A DNA stretch of 38,771 bases from Streptomyces hilarionis (lineage in GTDB: Bacteria; Actinomycetota; Actinomycetes; Streptomycetales; Streptomycetaceae): contig NZ_JAHHIT010000091.1 in assembly GCF_024539675.1 (NCBI RefSeq), positions 1 to 38,771 on the forward strand, written 5' to 3'. Of the stretch, positions 24,320 through 32,266 are shown one piece after another (the first letter of the stretch is position 1; each line of letters opens with the position of its first letter). Below the pieces are notes generated by a model that was given only the letters and a program-made list of their open reading frames with translations, had not been told where the DNA came from and did not search any database. A program made the translations under genes and the position numbers.

Positions 24320-25030
24320 TCACACTCCCGCCGCCCCCAGCAGCGCCCCCACCGCGTAGGTGACCCCCATCGCGAGCGCCCCGCCGCCCACGTTGCGCAG
24401 CACCGCACGGCCCGCCGCCGCCGAACCCAGCCGGGCGCTGCTCCAGCCGGTGCCGGCCAGCGCGACCAGGACCGACGCGACCGTGACCGGGAGCCGCCAG
24501 TGGGCCGGCGGCAGGACGATGGCCAGGAGCGGCAGCAGGGCGCCGACGGTGAAGGCGAGGAAGCTGGCCCAGGCCGCGTGCCAGGGGTTGGTGAGGTCGT
24601 CCGGGTCGATGCCGAGCTCCACCCGCGCGTGGGCCTTCAGCGCGTCCCGCTCCGTGAGCTGCACGGCGGCCTCCCTGGCCACCTGCCGGGACAGCCCCCG
24701 TTCCCTCAGCAGCTCGGTCAGCTCGTCCAGTTCGGCCTCGGGCTGCTCGCGCAGTTCCCGGCGTTCCTGCGCGAGGGCGGCCCGCTCGGAGTCCCGCTGC
24801 GTGGACACGGAGACGTACTCCCCCGCCGCCATGGACATCGACCCGGCGAGCAGGCCGGCGAGGCCGGCCGTCAGCAGCGCCGACCGGTCGTCGGTGGCGC
24901 CGGCCACTCCGACGACGAGGCCGGCGGTGGAGACGATGCCGTCGTTGGCGCCGAGCACGGCGGCGCGCAGCCAGTTCAGCCGGGATCCGAGCGAGCTCTC
25001 GTGCGCCTCGGCGTGGGTGGGTTCCGTCAC
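24320..25030 (-). CDS. VIT1/CCC1-family metal transporter
   Basis: A 236-residue membrane protein of the vacuolar-iron-transporter (VIT1/CCC1) family. The first helix region carries ESSLGSRLNWLRAAVLGANDG and STAGLVVGVAGA, then AGEYVSVSTQRD. A helical cytoplasmic segment follows, rich in Glu and Arg (about residues 80-125), the place where the metal-binding domain lies in VIT1. Three hydrophobic helices complete the C-terminus. Members move Fe(II) or Mn(II) out of the cytosol. GTG 25030 was chosen because conservation starts near it; no strong ribosome-binding site is visible. Confidence 0.85.
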   Translation of the reverse strand: MTEPTHAEAHESSLGSRLNWLRAAVLGANDGIVSTAGLVVGVAGATDDRSALLTAGLAGLLAGSMSMAAGEYVSVSTQRDSERAALAQERRELREQPEAELDELTELLRERGLSRQVAREAAVQLTERDALKAHARVELGIDPDDLTNPWHAAWASFLAFTVGALLPLLAIVLPPAHWRLPVTVASVLVALAGTGWSSARLGSAAAGRAVLRNVGGGALAMGVTYAVGALLGAAGV

Positions 25031-25120
25031 AGGACGGAGGATGACACCCCTGGGCCCACGGACCCCGCAACGACGCCCGGCCTCCTCGTCCTCGCCGTCG
25101 AGGAGCAGGGGCGAAAAACA

Positions 25121-25156
25121 ACGAATGACGCGAATGGCGCGAATGGCGTGAATACG
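25121..25156. repeat. Four tandem 9-bp units, consensus GCGAATGGC
   Basis: ACGAATGAC, GCGAATGGC, GCGAATGGC and GTGAATACG follow in a row. The 365-bp gap at 25031-25395, between divergent genes, shows no other structure I can assign; the array lies in its less GC-rich part, preceded by GCGAAAAACA. Confidence 0.55.
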
Positions 25157-25395
25157 GAGGATGGAGGCCTTTAAGGGCGCATGCGGGTACCGGTGTTCGG
25201 GAGGCCCCGCACGCCGTCGTCCGAACCGGGCTTCCACGCGCGGCAGTTGAGCTCCTTTCAGCGGGGTCGCCTCGGGGCGGCAACGCACGCGCGCGTGCGC
25301 CGGGCGAACTCCCGTACGCCCCGCAGGGCTTCTTCCGCCGCCTCGACGGGACAGGTGCGGCGAGGTGTCGGTGGGGGCCCGTATCCTCAGTGACC

Positions 25396-26406
25396 ATGCT
25401 CGAAGACCACACGACGACGGCGTCCTCCCCCACGGAGTGGCCGACCGCGTATCCCCAGGGGTACGCGGTCGTTGACGTGGAGACCACCGGCCTGGCCCGG
25501 GACGACCGGATCATCTCCGCCGCCGTCTACCGGCTGGACGCGCGCGGCGAGGTGGAGGACCACTGGTACACGCTGGTCAACCCGGAGCGCGACCCCGGCC
25601 CGGTGTGGATACACGGTCTGACGAGCGACGTGCTCGAGGGCGCGCCCCTCTTCCAGGACGTGGCCGAGGAGTTCGCGGCCCGGCTCGACGGGCGGGTGCT
25701 CGTCGCGCACAACGCGGTCTTCGACTGGCAGATGATCGCGCGGGAGTACGCACGCGCCCGGCGCGAGGCTCCGGTGCGGCAGCGGCTGTGCACGATCGCC
25801 CTGTCCAAGGAGCTGGGCCTGCCGCTGCCCAACCACAAGCTGGAGTCGCTGGCGGCGCACTTCGGCGTCGTCCAGCAGCGGGCGCACCACGCGCTGGACG
25901 ACGCGCGCGTGCTGGCGGAGGCGTTCCGGCCGAGCCTGCGGGCCGCCGCGGCGGGCGGCGTCCGTCTGCCGCTGCTGGAGTGCCGGCCGCTGACGGAGTG
26001 GACCGACCGGCCCGCGCCCCGGATCGGCCGCCAGGCGGGCGGCCCGGAGGGCGGTTTCGGCGGGTACGGCTCCTACCGTCCCGGCACCTGGCGGCCGTCC
26101 CGCAAGCGTCCCGCGTGCCCGTACCCCAACCCGGGACGGTACGAGGACGGCAAGAGGCTCAAACAGGGCATGCGGGTCGCCTTCTCGGGCGACACCTCGG
26201 TCGAGCGCGAGCTGCTGGAGGACCGCGCCGCCGAGGCCGGACTGCATGTGGCGACGAGCCTGTCGCGGCTGACCAGTCTGCTGGTCACCAACGACCCCGA
26301 CTCGGGCACGTCGAAGGTGGTGAAGGCGCGGCAGTTCGGGACGCCCGTCGTCGACGAGGCCGCCTTCGGCCAGCTCCTGCGCGACGTGGAGCCCGCCGAC
26401 GGCTGA
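25396..26406 (+). CDS. DEDDh 3'-5' exonuclease fused to a BRCT domain
   Basis: A 336-residue protein. Residues about 18-185 form a DnaQ-type exonuclease: VDVETTG (first Asp and Glu), HNAVFDWQM (third Asp), and HHALDDARV with the DEDDh His and last Asp. After a Gly/Pro/Arg linker (about 200-252) comes a C-terminal BRCT-like domain (about 255-330; GMRVAFSGDTSVERELLE, then LLVTNDPDSGTSKVVKA). A nuclease with BRCT suggests recruitment to DNA-damage or replication intermediates; RNA substrates are not excluded. ATG 25396 is used; GTG 25390 is two codons upstream. A 9-bp inverted repeat lies inside its first 25 codons. Confidence 0.88.
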   Translation: MLEDHTTTASSPTEWPTAYPQGYAVVDVETTGLARDDRIISAAVYRLDARGEVEDHWYTLVNPERDPGPVWIHGLTSDVLEGAPLFQDVAEEFAARLDGRVLVAHNAVFDWQMIAREYARARREAPVRQRLCTIALSKELGLPLPNHKLESLAAHFGVVQQRAHHALDDARVLAEAFRPSLRAAAAGGVRLPLLECRPLTEWTDRPAPRIGRQAGGPEGGFGGYGSYRPGTWRPSRKRPACPYPNPGRYEDGKRLKQGMRVAFSGDTSVERELLEDRAAEAGLHVATSLSRLTSLLVTNDPDSGTSKVVKARQFGTPVVDEAAFGQLLRDVEPADG

Positions 26407-26562
26407 CCCCGGGCGCGCAAGGGCGGCGGGCGACGCGCGAGCGGTCCCGCCGCGCGGGCGCCCCCGGCGCACGACGGGCGACCCCGGCGTACGGGTGATT
26501 GCCGCGCGACTCGCCCGTCACCCGCTCGCCCGCGCGGGAGGAGACGGCCCACCCTGTGGCGC

Positions 26563-26796
26563 ATGGCGAGATGCGAAGTTTGCGGCAACGACTACGGAAT
26601 GACCTTCGAGGTGCACGCGCAGGGCGCGGTCCACGTCTTCGACTGCTTCTCCTGTGCGATCCACCGCATGGCCCCCATCTGCGAGCACTGCCGGGTGCAG
26701 ATCATCGGCCAGGGCGTCGAGGTGGAGGGGCACTGGTACTGCGGAGCGCACTGCGCCCGCGCGGAGGGCAGGGTGGGCATCGTCGACAAGGTGTGA
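26563..26796 (+). CDS. Small zinc-finger-like protein (77 aa)
   Basis: A 77-residue protein with eight cysteines and several histidines: CEVCGNDY at the N-terminus, FDCFSCAIHRMAP in the middle, CEHC, and WYCGAHCARAEG at the end. The paired CxxC-type elements and WYCGAHC read like treble-clef or LIM-like zinc sites, enough for two zinc ions. I know similar actinobacterial proteins only as conserved hypotheticals or metallothionein-like. It sits between the exonuclease gene and SURF1 on the same strand. The start ATG is backed by conserved coding right after it; upstream only GGAGG at about 26538 is seen, too far for translation. Confidence 0.8.
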   Translation: MARCEVCGNDYGMTFEVHAQGAVHVFDCFSCAIHRMAPICEHCRVQIIGQGVEVEGHWYCGAHCARAEGRVGIVDKV

Positions 26797-26858
26797 GCCG
26801 TTCCGGGAACCCGCGCGCGACGCCGCACCCCGAGAGGCGGCACGCGGCACCCGGCCGC

Positions 26859-26897
26859 GTACACCCCACGACCGAGTTGTACGGTCGTGGGGTGTAC
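26859..26897 (+). promoter_or_regulatory. 16-bp perfect hairpin that includes the SURF1 start codon
   Basis: Arms 26859-26874 and 26882-26897 are perfectly complementary, with the loop AGTTGTA. The right arm contains the GTG at 26892 and the bases where a ribosome-binding site should be. It may be a terminator of the upstream gene, a protein-binding palindrome, or an RNA switch on translation. Confidence 0.7.
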
Positions 26898-27683
26898 CGC
26901 TTCCTGTTGTCCCGGCAGTGGGTGATCCTCACGCTGGTCTCCCTCCTCCTCATCCCCACGATGATCAGGCTGGGCTTCTGGCAGATGCATCGCTACGACG
27001 AGCGCACCGCGCGCAACCAGCTGGTCTCCGACGCGCTCGGCGCCGACCCGGTGCCCGTGGAGTCCCTGACCACCCCGGGACACGAGGTCACCCGCGGCGA
27101 GCGGTACCGCAGCGTGCGGGCGACCGGAGCCTTCGACACCGGGCACGAGGTCGTCGTCCGGCGCCGGGTCAACTCCGACGAGACGGTCGGCTTCCACGTG
27201 CTGACCCCGTTCGTGCTGACGGACGGCAGGGTGCTCATGGTCAACCGGGGCTGGATCCCGGCGAACGGCGCCAGCCAGACCGACTTCCCCCGGATCCCCG
27301 CGCCGCCCCACGGGCGGATCACCGTCACCGGACGGCTCATGCCGGACGAGACGACCGCGGCCAGCGGCATCAAGGACCTCAGGGGACTGCCGGACCGGCA
27401 GGTCATGCTGATCAACAGCGAGCAGGAGGCCCGCCGCCTGGGCGCCCGCGTGCTCGGCGGCTACATCGTGCAGACGGCGCCCGAGCCCAAGGGCGACACC
27501 CCCGAGCTGCTCGGGCCGCCCGGCAGCGAGGACGCGGCCCTGAACTTCGCGTACGCCATCCAGTGGTGGCTGTTCTCGGCGGGCGTCCCCGTCGGCTGGC
27601 TGATCATGGCCCGGCGCGAGGCCCGCGAGCGGGCAGCGGCCGCCGCGCAGGCCGCGGAGCACACCGAGCCCGCGCCCGTGTAG
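26892..27683 (+). CDS. SURF1-family cytochrome oxidase assembly protein
   Basis: A 263-residue SURF1 protein with one membrane helix at each end (about 8-28 and 222-243), the family hallmark. Motifs are LGFWQMHRYDERT after the first helix, GHEVVVRRRV, VNRGWIP (about 120), and a C-terminal NFAYAIQWWLFSAGV. The domain between the helices faces outward. SURF1 helps insert heme a into subunit I of the aa3 oxidase. The call of GTG 26892 rests on the conserved YRFLLSRQW start; TTG 26877 is an alternative upstream start. Both lie in or near a strong hairpin that may regulate it. Confidence 0.9.
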   Translation: MYRFLLSRQWVILTLVSLLLIPTMIRLGFWQMHRYDERTARNQLVSDALGADPVPVESLTTPGHEVTRGERYRSVRATGAFDTGHEVVVRRRVNSDETVGFHVLTPFVLTDGRVLMVNRGWIPANGASQTDFPRIPAPPHGRITVTGRLMPDETTAASGIKDLRGLPDRQVMLINSEQEARRLGARVLGGYIVQTAPEPKGDTPELLGPPGSEDAALNFAYAIQWWLFSAGVPVGWLIMARREARERAAAAAQAAEHTEPAPV

Positions 27684-27808
27684 CGCGGGCGCGTCGCCGG
27701 TCCCGCCGCCGCGCCGGCGTCCGGCCCCACCGGCCGGGCGGTGCGTGCCGTCACCCGGCCGGCCGCACCTCTGATTGCCGTACGGGCCCGCCGGGAACCC
27801 GGAACCCC

Positions 27809-29596
27809 GTGCACCCCCGCATCGAGGACTACGCCCTGATCGGCGACGAGCAGACCGCCGCCCTGGTCGGCACGGACGGATCGATCGACTGGCTCTGCCT
27901 GCCCCGCTTCGACTCCGGGGCCTGCTTCGCCCGGCTCCTCGGCGACGAGGACAACGGCCACTGGCGCATCGCCCCGCAGGGCGAGGACGGCGCCTGCACC
28001 CGGCGCGCGTACCGGCGGGACACGCTCGTCCTGGACACCGAGTGGGAGACCCCCGACGGCGCGATCCGGGTCACCGACCTGATGCCCCAGCGCGACCAGG
28101 CCCCGGACGTGGTGCGCATCGTCGAGGGGCTGCGCGGCCGGGTGACCGTCCGCAGCGCCCTGCGGCTGCGCTTCGACTACGGCTGGGTCATCCCCTGGAT
28201 GCGCCGCGTCGACGGCCACCGGGTGGCGATCGCCGGTCCCGACGCCGTCTGGTTCCGCAGCGAGCCGGAGGTGCGCACCTGGGGCGAGGACTTCACCACG
28301 TACGCCGAGTTCACCGTCGCCGAGGGCGAGTCGGTCGCCTTCGTGCTGACCTGGCATCCCTCGCACGAGACCCGGCCGCCGCTGACCGACCCGTGGGAGG
28401 CGCTGCGGGTCAGCGTCGACGACTGGCGGCAGTGGGCCGCGCGCTGCCGCTACGACGGCCCCCACCGGGACGCCGTGGTGCGCTCCCTGATCACCCTCAA
28501 GGCGCTCACCTACACCCCCACCGGCGGCATCGTCGCCGCGCTCACCACCTCCCTGCCCGAGGAGCTGGGCGGGATCCGCAACTGGGACTACCGCTACTGC
28601 TGGCTGCGCGACTCCACCCTCACCCTGGGGGCGCTCCTGGCGGCCGGATACGAGGAGGAGGCCGAGGCCTGGCGCAACTGGCTGCTGCGCGCCGTCGCGG
28701 GCGACCCGGCCGACCTTCAGATCATGTACGGCCTGGCGGGCGAGCGCCGGCTGCTCGAGTGCGAGCTGCCGTGGCTGTCCGGCTACGGCGGCTCCACGCC
28801 CGTGCGGATCGGCAACGGCGCCGTGGACCAGTTGCAGCTGGACGTCTACGGCGAGGTCATGGACTCGCTGTCGCTGGCCCGGACCGCGGGGATGTCGCCC
28901 AAGCCGCACATGTGGTCGTTGCAGTGCGCGCTGATGAACTGGCTGAGCGAGAACTGGCGGCAGCCGGACGAGGGCCTGTGGGAGGTGCGCGGCGGGCGGC
29001 GCCAGTTCGTGCACTCCAAGGTGATGGTGTGGGTGGCCGCCGACCGGGCCGTGCGCGCGCTGGAGCAGTACCCGAAGCTCAGCGGCGACCTGGAGGGCTG
29101 GCGGGCGCTGCGCGACGAGGTGCACCGCGAGGTGTGCGAGAAGGGCTACGACCCCCGGCGCAACACGTTCACGCAGTACTACGGATCGGCCGACCTGGAC
29201 GCCGCCCTGCTGCTCATCCCGCGCGTCGGCTTCCTGCCGCCGGACGACCCGCGCATCGTCGGGACCGTCGACGCGATCCGCGACGAACTCGGCCACAGCG
29301 GCCTGGTGCGCCGCTACAGCACGGACGGCGCCCCCGTGGACGGCCTCACGGGCGACGAGGGCGCGTTCCTGGCGTGCTCCTTCTGGCTGGCCGACGCGCT
29401 GCACCTGACCGGCCGCACCGAGGAGGCGCGCGAGCTGTTCGAGCGGCTGGTCGGGCTGGCCAACGACGTGGGGCTGCTGGCGGAGGAGTACGACCCGGTG
29501 GCCGGCCGGCACCTGGGCAACTTCCCGCAGGCGTTCAGCCACATCGGCCTGGTGAACACCGCCCTCGCCCTGTTCGGCGGCGAGCAGGCAGGATAG
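27809..29596 (+). CDS. Glycoside hydrolase family 15 (glucoamylase/trehalase-like)
   Basis: A 595-residue cytosolic GH15 enzyme without a signal peptide. It has the N-terminal IEDYALIGDEQTAALVGTDGSIDWLCLPRFDS, a beta-sandwich domain (to about residue 200), then the catalytic (alpha/alpha)6 barrel with IRNWDYRYCWLRDS near 257, a Glu in the DEGLWEVR block near 387 (likely general acid) and Glu in LLAEEYDP near 557 (likely base). The mycobacterial relative is a trehalase, so trehalose is a plausible substrate; an alpha-1,4-glucan or maltodextrin is the alternative. GTG 27809 is used. The gene ends 4 bp before an SDR gene, indicating one operon. The 125 bp upstream show no feature. Confidence 0.88.
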   Translation: MHPRIEDYALIGDEQTAALVGTDGSIDWLCLPRFDSGACFARLLGDEDNGHWRIAPQGEDGACTRRAYRRDTLVLDTEWETPDGAIRVTDLMPQRDQAPDVVRIVEGLRGRVTVRSALRLRFDYGWVIPWMRRVDGHRVAIAGPDAVWFRSEPEVRTWGEDFTTYAEFTVAEGESVAFVLTWHPSHETRPPLTDPWEALRVSVDDWRQWAARCRYDGPHRDAVVRSLITLKALTYTPTGGIVAALTTSLPEELGGIRNWDYRYCWLRDSTLTLGALLAAGYEEEAEAWRNWLLRAVAGDPADLQIMYGLAGERRLLECELPWLSGYGGSTPVRIGNGAVDQLQLDVYGEVMDSLSLARTAGMSPKPHMWSLQCALMNWLSENWRQPDEGLWEVRGGRRQFVHSKVMVWVAADRAVRALEQYPKLSGDLEGWRALRDEVHREVCEKGYDPRRNTFTQYYGSADLDAALLLIPRVGFLPPDDPRIVGTVDAIRDELGHSGLVRRYSTDGAPVDGLTGDEGAFLACSFWLADALHLTGRTEEARELFERLVGLANDVGLLAEEYDPVAGRHLGNFPQAFSHIGLVNTALALFGGEQAG

Positions 29597-29600
29597 GGGC

Positions 29601-30356
29601 ATGGATCTTGGACTGAAGGACCGGGTGTACGTCGTCACCGGGGCCACGCGCGGCCTCGGCAACGCCGCCGCGCGCGAGCTCGTCGCGGACGGCGCGAAGG
29701 TCGTGCTGACCGGGCGGGACGGCGAGCGCGTCGCCGCGGCGGCGGCCGAGCTGGGAGCGAACGCCGTCGGCGTCGCCGTGGACAACGCCGACCCCGACGC
29801 GGCGGGCCGGCTGATCGCCGCGGCCCGGGACGCCTTCGGCGGTTTCGACGGGGTGCTGGTGAGCGTGGGCGGGCCGCCGCCCGGCTTCGTCGCGGACAAT
29901 ACGGACGAACAGTGGCAGGCCGCGTTCGAGTCGGTGTTCCTCGGCGCGGTGCGCCTGGCACGGGCCGCCGCCGCCGAGCTGGAGGAGGGCGGGGTCATCG
30001 GGTTCGTGCTGTCGGGGTCGGTGCACGAACCGATCCCGGGGCTGACGATCTCCAACGGCCTGCGGCCGGGGCTCGCCGGGTTCGCCAAGTCGCTCGCCGA
30101 CGAGCTGGGCCCCCGGGGGATCCGGGTCGTGGGACTGCTGCCGGCGCGCATCGACACCGACCGGGTGCGCGAGCTGGACGCCCTGTCGGCGGATCCCGAG
30201 GCGACCCGGACCGCGAACGAGTCCCGGATCCCGCTGCGCCGCTACGGCGCCCCGCAGGAGTTCGGCCGGGCGGCCGCGTTCCTGCTGTCGCCCGCCGCCT
30301 CCTATCTGACGGGCGTGATGCTGCCGGTCGACGGCGGGATGCGGCACGGCTTCTGA
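29601..30356 (+). CDS. SDR-family protein lacking the catalytic YxxxK
   Basis: A 251-residue short-chain dehydrogenase-like protein. The Rossmann motif TGATRGLG (about residues 13-20) and the end block LTGVMLPVDGGMRHGF are intact, and a GGPPP replaces the usual NAG. Where the active-site Tyr and Lys should stand (TISNGLRPGLAGFAKSLADELG, about 148-168) there is Asn-Gly-Leu-Arg, so the Tyr-x3-Lys pair is missing; a serine remains in LSGS. It may bind a nucleotide without ordinary dehydrogenase chemistry, or use other residues. It begins 4 bp after the GH15 gene and is probably co-transcribed. Confidence 0.85.
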   Translation: MDLGLKDRVYVVTGATRGLGNAAARELVADGAKVVLTGRDGERVAAAAAELGANAVGVAVDNADPDAAGRLIAAARDAFGGFDGVLVSVGGPPPGFVADNTDEQWQAAFESVFLGAVRLARAAAAELEEGGVIGFVLSGSVHEPIPGLTISNGLRPGLAGFAKSLADELGPRGIRVVGLLPARIDTDRVRELDALSADPEATRTANESRIPLRRYGAPQEFGRAAAFLLSPAASYLTGVMLPVDGGMRHGF

Positions 30357-30367
30357 CACGCGGCCGA

Positions 30368-30396
30368 GGGCGCCGGCCCGGTTCCCGGCGGCGCCC
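30368..30396. terminator. Hairpin between SDR and amaP-like genes
   Basis: GGGCGCC (30368-30374) pairs with GGCGCCC (30390-30396) around a GC-rich 15-nt loop that can pair further. It lies between convergent genes. Confidence 0.55.
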
Positions 30397-30402
30397 CGGC
30401 GC

Positions 30403-30990
30403 TCAACCGACCCGTTCCGCCTTGTGCTTGGCGCCCTTCAGACGCACCGTCGCCGGCAGGGCCGCCAGCGCCGCCGAGTCCCGGGCGTGGGCCAGCGCCT
30501 CGGCCGTCAGGCGCTCCAGCGTCGTCGCCGGGTCCACGTGCGGCTCCAGGACCAGCCGGACGTGCGCCGCGGGGGCGTCCCGGCGGCCCGTCAGGTGCGC
30601 GTGGGCGTGGGCGACGCCGTCCAGCCGGCCCGCCTCGGCGGCCAGCACGGCCTCCAGGGCCCTGCCCCGCAGCAGCGCTCCCGCGCCGTCGCCCGTGTCG
30701 ACGAGGACCTCGCCGAGCCGGCGCCGGCGCAGGACCGCGACCAGCCACCACAGGGCCAGCAGCACCAGCACGGCCAGGGCGGCGACGACCGTCGGCCACC
30801 ACCAGGCCTCGGCGCGCCAGCGGGTGCGTTCGGCGGCGGTGAGCAGGACGTCGTGGCGGCCCTGGTGAAGCCACCAGGAGGGCGGGGACGCGCCCAGCCC
30901 GACGGCCAGCACCGCGCCGCCGACGGCGAGCAGCGCCAGCCCGACGACTCCCACGACCACGCGGTCGACGGTCCTCAGCATCGTCCTCAT
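30403..30990 (-). CDS. amaP: AmaP-type alkaline shock membrane anchor protein
   Basis: A 195-residue protein with two membrane helices (about 10-32 and 64-86) separated by an extracytoplasmic loop, then a basic RRRRLG and a cytoplasmic domain of about 100 residues. This layout is that of AmaP, which anchors Asp23 proteins to the membrane in other Gram-positive bacteria. The cytoplasmic part (VRLVLEPHVDPATTLERLTAEAL) itself looks like a degenerate Asp23-like fold. It is the last gene of the minus-strand envelope-stress cluster, starting in an ATGA overlap (30987-30990) with the DUF6286 gene. Confidence 0.8.
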   Translation of the reverse strand: MRTMLRTVDRVVVGVVGLALLAVGGAVLAVGLGASPPSWWLHQGRHDVLLTAAERTRWRAEAWWWPTVVAALAVLVLLALWWLVAVLRRRRLGEVLVDTGDGAGALLRGRALEAVLAAEAGRLDGVAHAHAHLTGRRDAPAAHVRLVLEPHVDPATTLERLTAEALAHARDSAALAALPATVRLKGAKHKAERVG

Positions 30991-31616
30991 CCCTTCTTCC
31001 CGGGCCGGCGCACATGGACCGACAACCGGGGCGGCCGGGCCAGACCCAGACCGCGGATCGCGTCGGTGAGGACGGTGTCCAGGTCCGCGTGGACGTCGTC
31101 GAGGTCCCGGAAGTGGCAGACCGCGCGCACGTCGGCCCGGCGGCGCCGGACGCGCACCCGGGCCGACTGCACCCCGGCGATCTCCATGGCCCGGTCGCGC
31201 AGCACCAGCCCGGCGGCGTCCCGGTGCAGGCCGGCGCGGACGTCGGGGCGGGGGCGGCTCATGGGCAGGACGTGCCGCAGCCCCGGGGTGACGGCCAGGA
31301 GGACCAGCCACAGGCCGAGGGCGGCGGCGACGCCCGCGCCGACCTGCACCCAGACGTCGTCCAGCGGACGCTCGGCGAGCTGTCGGGCGAGGGCGCGCCG
31401 CCAGGCCATGGCGGGCCGGTGGGCCCGCACGGCGGTGACGTCGTAGAGGAAGGCGCCCGCGACGACCACCAGCAGCACCGCGACGACGGCGGCGGGCGTC
31501 CGGCGCGCCGACCAGAAGCGGTGCTCCGCGGATGCCCGGGGCCGTTCGGGGACGTCCTCGGCGGGCTTGTCCAGCACGGGCACCGCACCGGCCGGCGGGC
31601 CTTCGGGCTCGCTCAT
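30987..31616 (-). CDS. DUF6286-domain membrane protein
   Basis: A 209-residue protein with a Pro-rich N-terminus, one membrane helix at about 40-60 (TPAAVVAVLLVVVAGAFLYDV) and a second at about 90-110, and a C-terminal cytoplasmic domain in which VRAGLHRDAAGLVLRDRAMEIAGVQSARVRVRRRR is typical for DUF6286. Such proteins accompany Asp23 and AmaP genes in actinobacteria and probably belong to the same membrane-linked assembly. Both ends overlap neighbours by four bases (ATGA), so the cluster is translated as a unit. Confidence 0.82.
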   Translation of the reverse strand: MSEPEGPPAGAVPVLDKPAEDVPERPRASAEHRFWSARRTPAAVVAVLLVVVAGAFLYDVTAVRAHRPAMAWRRALARQLAERPLDDVWVQVGAGVAAALGLWLVLLAVTPGLRHVLPMSRPRPDVRAGLHRDAAGLVLRDRAMEIAGVQSARVRVRRRRADVRAVCHFRDLDDVHADLDTVLTDAIRGLGLARPPRLSVHVRRPGKKG

Positions 31617-32029
31617 CGTGTCCTCCCCTGCGCCGCGGCCGTCGTCAGATGCAGCCGTTCCACCTGGACGGCGACCTCCGGAACCGCCATTCCCACCAAC
31701 GCGCCTACCCGCTCGGCGACATGTCGACGCACCTCGTGGCAGCGGGCCCCGATGTCGGCGGGATAGCCGAGTTCCAGATGGACCCGGACGTGCGCCGCGT
31801 CCACCGGAGGTTCCCCGGACTTCGCGGGCCGGGCGTGCGGGCGCACGACGACGGTGGCGTGCGGGGGCCCGGCGTCCGCGGGCAGCGGGCCGACCGCCTC
31901 GCGTGCCGCCTGGGCCGCGACCTTCGCCACGACCCGGCCCGCGATGCGGGTCGCGCCGCGCTCGCCCGCGGGGACGGCGGACGGGCGGCGGCCGTCGTTC
32001 CCCCCGGTCACGGTGGCCACGGCGGTCAC
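31613..32029 (-). CDS. Asp23/Gls24-family envelope stress protein (short form)
   Basis: A 138-residue Asp23/Gls24-family protein. After the GTG start, the body carries GATRIAGRVVAKVAAQAAREAVG, then AHVRVHLELGYPADIGARCHEVRRHVAERV, the family's beta-strand followed by the helix with paired charges, and ends PEVAVQVERLHL. Asp23 proteins form rod-like assemblies on the inner face of the membrane during alkaline or envelope stress in Staphylococcus; the Streptomyces role is inferred. GTG 32029 overlaps the stop of the preceding small gene (GTGA), and its stop overlaps the DUF6286 start. Confidence 0.85.
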   Translation of the reverse strand: MTAVATVTGGNDGRRPSAVPAGERGATRIAGRVVAKVAAQAAREAVGPLPADAGPPHATVVVRPHARPAKSGEPPVDAAHVRVHLELGYPADIGARCHEVRRHVAERVGALVGMAVPEVAVQVERLHLTTAAAQGRTR

Positions 32030-32211
32030 CTGCGGCGGTCGTCGCGGGTGCGGAACAGGTCGCCGAGGTCCAGGTCCCCTTCCAGGAACCGACCGACGAC
32101 GAACCCGACGGCGCCCAGGGCCGCCACCAGCAGGAAGGCCCCGAACCCGCCGAAGTATCCGGCGAAGCCCAGCGCCATGCCGGCGATCAAGCCGACCACG
32201 GCCATGCTCAA
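32026..32211 (-). CDS. Small two-helix membrane protein of the Asp23 cluster
   Basis: A 61-residue protein with two hydrophobic helices (about 3-20 and 24-41), each with Gly zippers (GMALGFAGYFGGFGAF), then a cytoplasmic tail GRFLEGDLDLGDLFRTRDDRRR. It resembles small proteins that occur inside Streptomyces Asp23 clusters, though I recall no name. TTG 32211 is used, because GGAGAG sits four bases before it; ATG 32205 is an alternative two codons later. It lies between two Asp23 genes and overlaps the second by four bases. Confidence 0.75.
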   Translation of the reverse strand: MSMAVVGLIAGMALGFAGYFGGFGAFLLVAALGAVGFVVGRFLEGDLDLGDLFRTRDDRRR

Positions 32212-32266
32212 GGTGCTCTCCCCTCGGCGGCCCGGTCACCCGGGTCCGCTGTGTGTCGTGCGCGGG

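Noticed and set aside
25443..25470. 9-bp inverted repeat within the first codons of the exonuclease gene
   Set aside because: It lies fully inside well-conserved coding sequence and is interrupted by a C4/G4 middle; likely chance in GC-rich DNA.
26654..27808. Open frame joined ahead of the GH15 gene
   Set aside because: It covers the zinc-finger and SURF1 genes in a different frame and lacks any conserved motif before GTG 27809.
27461..30157. 898-residue minus-strand ORF opposite GH15 and SDR
   Set aside because: Composition and absence of motifs show it is the antisense shadow of those genes.
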